Assembly: GCF_900116875.1 (NCBI RefSeq)
Contig: NZ_FPCC01000025.1
Location: 1 to 42,218 of the forward strand
Direction: 5' to 3'
Source of the DNA: Butyrivibrio sp. INlla21
Lineage (GTDB): Bacteria > Bacillota > Clostridia > Lachnospirales > Lachnospiraceae
Length of the DNA stretch: 42,218 nt
Shown here: piece after piece, positions 41,365 through 42,218 of the stretch
Layout of the letters: each line of letters opens with the position of its first letter
Position numbering within the stretch: position 1 is the stretch's first letter
Translations under genes and position numbers: made by a program
Notes under the pieces: model-generated
What the model saw: the letters and a program-made list of their open reading frames with translations, nothing else
Told to the model about the DNA's origin: nothing
Databases searched by the model: none

Positions 41365-41393
41365 AAAAATCTGTAAGCATTCCACTTACAGAT
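41363..41393 (-). terminator. Terminator of the rRNA-tRNA operon
   Basis: On the minus strand ATCTGTAAG (41393-41385) pairs with CTTACAGAT (41377-41369), seven-base loop, then a run of T. It lies four bases after tRNA-Cys. Confidence 0.9.
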
Positions 41394-41396
41394 TAG

Positions 41397-41467
41397 AGGT
41401 GACAGGCGGATTTGAACCGCCGCTCAAGGTGTTGCAGACCTATGCCTTACCGCTTGGCTATGTCACC
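41397..41467 (-). tRNA. tRNA-Cys (GCA)
   Basis: The 71-base cloverleaf has acceptor arms GGTGACA and TGTCACC with discriminator T (U in the RNA), D arm GCCAAGCGGTAAGGC, anticodon loop CTGCAAC with GCA, and T arm around GTTCAAATC. CCA is not encoded. Last tRNA of the operon. Confidence 0.93.
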
Positions 41468-41482
41468 ATAATATTTGATTAA

Positions 41483-41554
41483 TGACTCCGACGAGAATCG
41501 AACTCGTGTTACCGCCGTGAAAGGGCGATGTCTTAACCGCTTGACCACGGAGCC
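41483..41554 (-). tRNA. tRNA-Glu (TTC)
   Basis: The 72-base cloverleaf has acceptor GGCTCCG/CGGAGTC (one G-U pair) with discriminator A, anticodon stem TCGCC/GGCGG, loop CTTTCAC with anticodon TTC, and T loop TTCGATT. CCA is not encoded. Confidence 0.93.
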
Positions 41555-41669
41555 TAATGCTTAGCGGGCGTCTTTTGAACGCTTAGCAGTAGGCTCTGCT
41601 GTAGTTCTTAGTGAGGTCTTTCCGAACTTAGAACTTCAGTTGAGCCATTTGGCCAGACGACCACTTTAG
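41555..41669 (-). other. Structured 115-base spacer between tRNA-Asn and tRNA-Glu
   Basis: The other tRNA spacer here is 15 bases; this one holds three hairpins on the minus strand. They are AGTTCTAAGT/ACTAAGAACT (one mismatch), AGCAG/CTGCT and GCGT/ACGC, plus a direct repeat GCTAAGCGTT/GCTAAGCATT. The first 50 bases look faintly tRNA-like (a CTGAA/TTCGG stem with TTCTAA in the loop), but no cloverleaf closes. It could be a decayed tRNA or processing region. Confidence 0.5.
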
Positions 41670-41742
41670 CTCCCCCTGTCGGACTCGAACCAACGACACT
41701 TCGGTTAACAGCCGAATGCTCTACCGACTGAGCTAAGGAGGA
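41670..41742 (-). tRNA. tRNA-Asn (GTT)
   Basis: The 73-base cloverleaf has acceptor TCCTCCT/AGGGGGA with discriminator G, D stem GCTC/GAGC, anticodon stem TTCGG/CCGAA, loop CTGTTAA with anticodon GTT, and T arm GTTGG/CCGAC. First tRNA downstream of 23S. Confidence 0.95.
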
Positions 41743-41809
41743 TTATTTCCTTTATTGTACCTTCAAAACCGAACACTGAATATTTCCAGATAATTTCTAT
41801 ACAGGTGAA

Positions 41810-41845
41810 GTTCTGCTCTCGACTATTTCATAGTCTCGCCAGAAC
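41810..41845 (-). other. Hairpin in the 23S to tRNA-Asn spacer
   Basis: GTTCTG/CAGAAC outer arms and an inner GACTAT/ATAGTC stem with a three-base loop. It lies in the 150-base spacer (41743-41892) where a 5S gene would normally be; no 5S sequence is present. It may be an RNase processing site. Confidence 0.55.
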
Positions 41846-41892
41846 AACACTCGAACTAGATTCGGCCATGCCTCATCAAGTTCTCCTAGTTT

Positions 41893-42218
<326 letters not shown>

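Overview
The window reads as a stretch of a Firmicutes (Clostridia) chromosome, most likely a Lachnospiraceae-type anaerobe. The evidence is a moderately low GC content, strong AGGAGG-type ribosome binding sites, a PFOR beside a two-cluster clostridial ferredoxin, a YesM/YesN-controlled sugar ABC transporter, phosphoketolase, MecA, GdpP, DUF951 and a coiled-coil SleB hydrolase. The genus is an inference (Butyrivibrio or Roseburia relatives would fit). Gene order is largely that of a core genome; the only mobile DNA seen is the 5' end of an IS1182-type transposase at the left edge.

Layout. 1-500: transposase fragment and AT-rich palindromes. 500-6400 (+): murC; a spacer with a cluster of DnaA-box-like sequences; then a dnaD-like gene, a dnaI/dnaC-type helicase loader, an unusually long PRPP synthetase and a LUD-domain protein, closed by a two-way terminator. 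6400-12050 (-): a GH2 beta-galactosidase four bases behind a membrane-anchored protein with a degenerate C39-like domain. 12080-12564 (+): a DUF402 protein. 12568-18201 (-): a close-packed run transcribed as GH18/SH3 protein, Sua5/YwlC, RpiB, Upp, dCMP deaminase and coiled-coil SleB hydrolase. 18202-18850: a 640-base non-coding stretch holding what looks like a free-standing structured RNA gene. 18850-19650 (+): mecA. 19751-23281 (-): PFOR, divergent from a 56-aa ferredoxin, with an intrinsic-terminator-like hairpin in the PFOR leader.

24074-27921 (-) is the conserved gdpP-rplI-dnaB cluster. 28041-30407 (-) is phosphoketolase. 30623-38096 (-) is a carbohydrate locus: a metallo-beta-lactamase-fold hydrolase, YesN, YesM, then (after a terminator) substrate-binding lipoprotein, two permeases and a short-chain dehydrogenase. 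38244-39340 (-) is rpsF-ssb-rpsR. It is preceded by a sirtuin, a small DUF951 gene coupled to it, and a three-S1-domain protein. 41397-42218 (-) is the end of an rRNA operon: the 3' part of 23S, then tRNA-Asn, tRNA-Glu and tRNA-Cys, with no 5S gene between 23S and the tRNAs.

Functionally the window mixes replication initiation and elongation (DnaD, DnaI, DnaB, SSB), translation (S6, S18, L9, S1, rRNA/tRNA), wall synthesis and turnover (MurC, SleB-like, GH18), nucleotide salvage (Prs, Upp, ComEB, RpiB) and fermentative carbon flow (LacZ, phosphoketolase, PFOR, ferredoxin). The most interesting unexplained items are the structured RNA candidate before mecA, the DnaA-box cluster in front of the helicase-loader genes, the probably leaderless operator-bearing promoter of the sugar locus, the PFOR leader hairpin, the pseudo-peptidase membrane protein and the rRNA/tRNA spacer.
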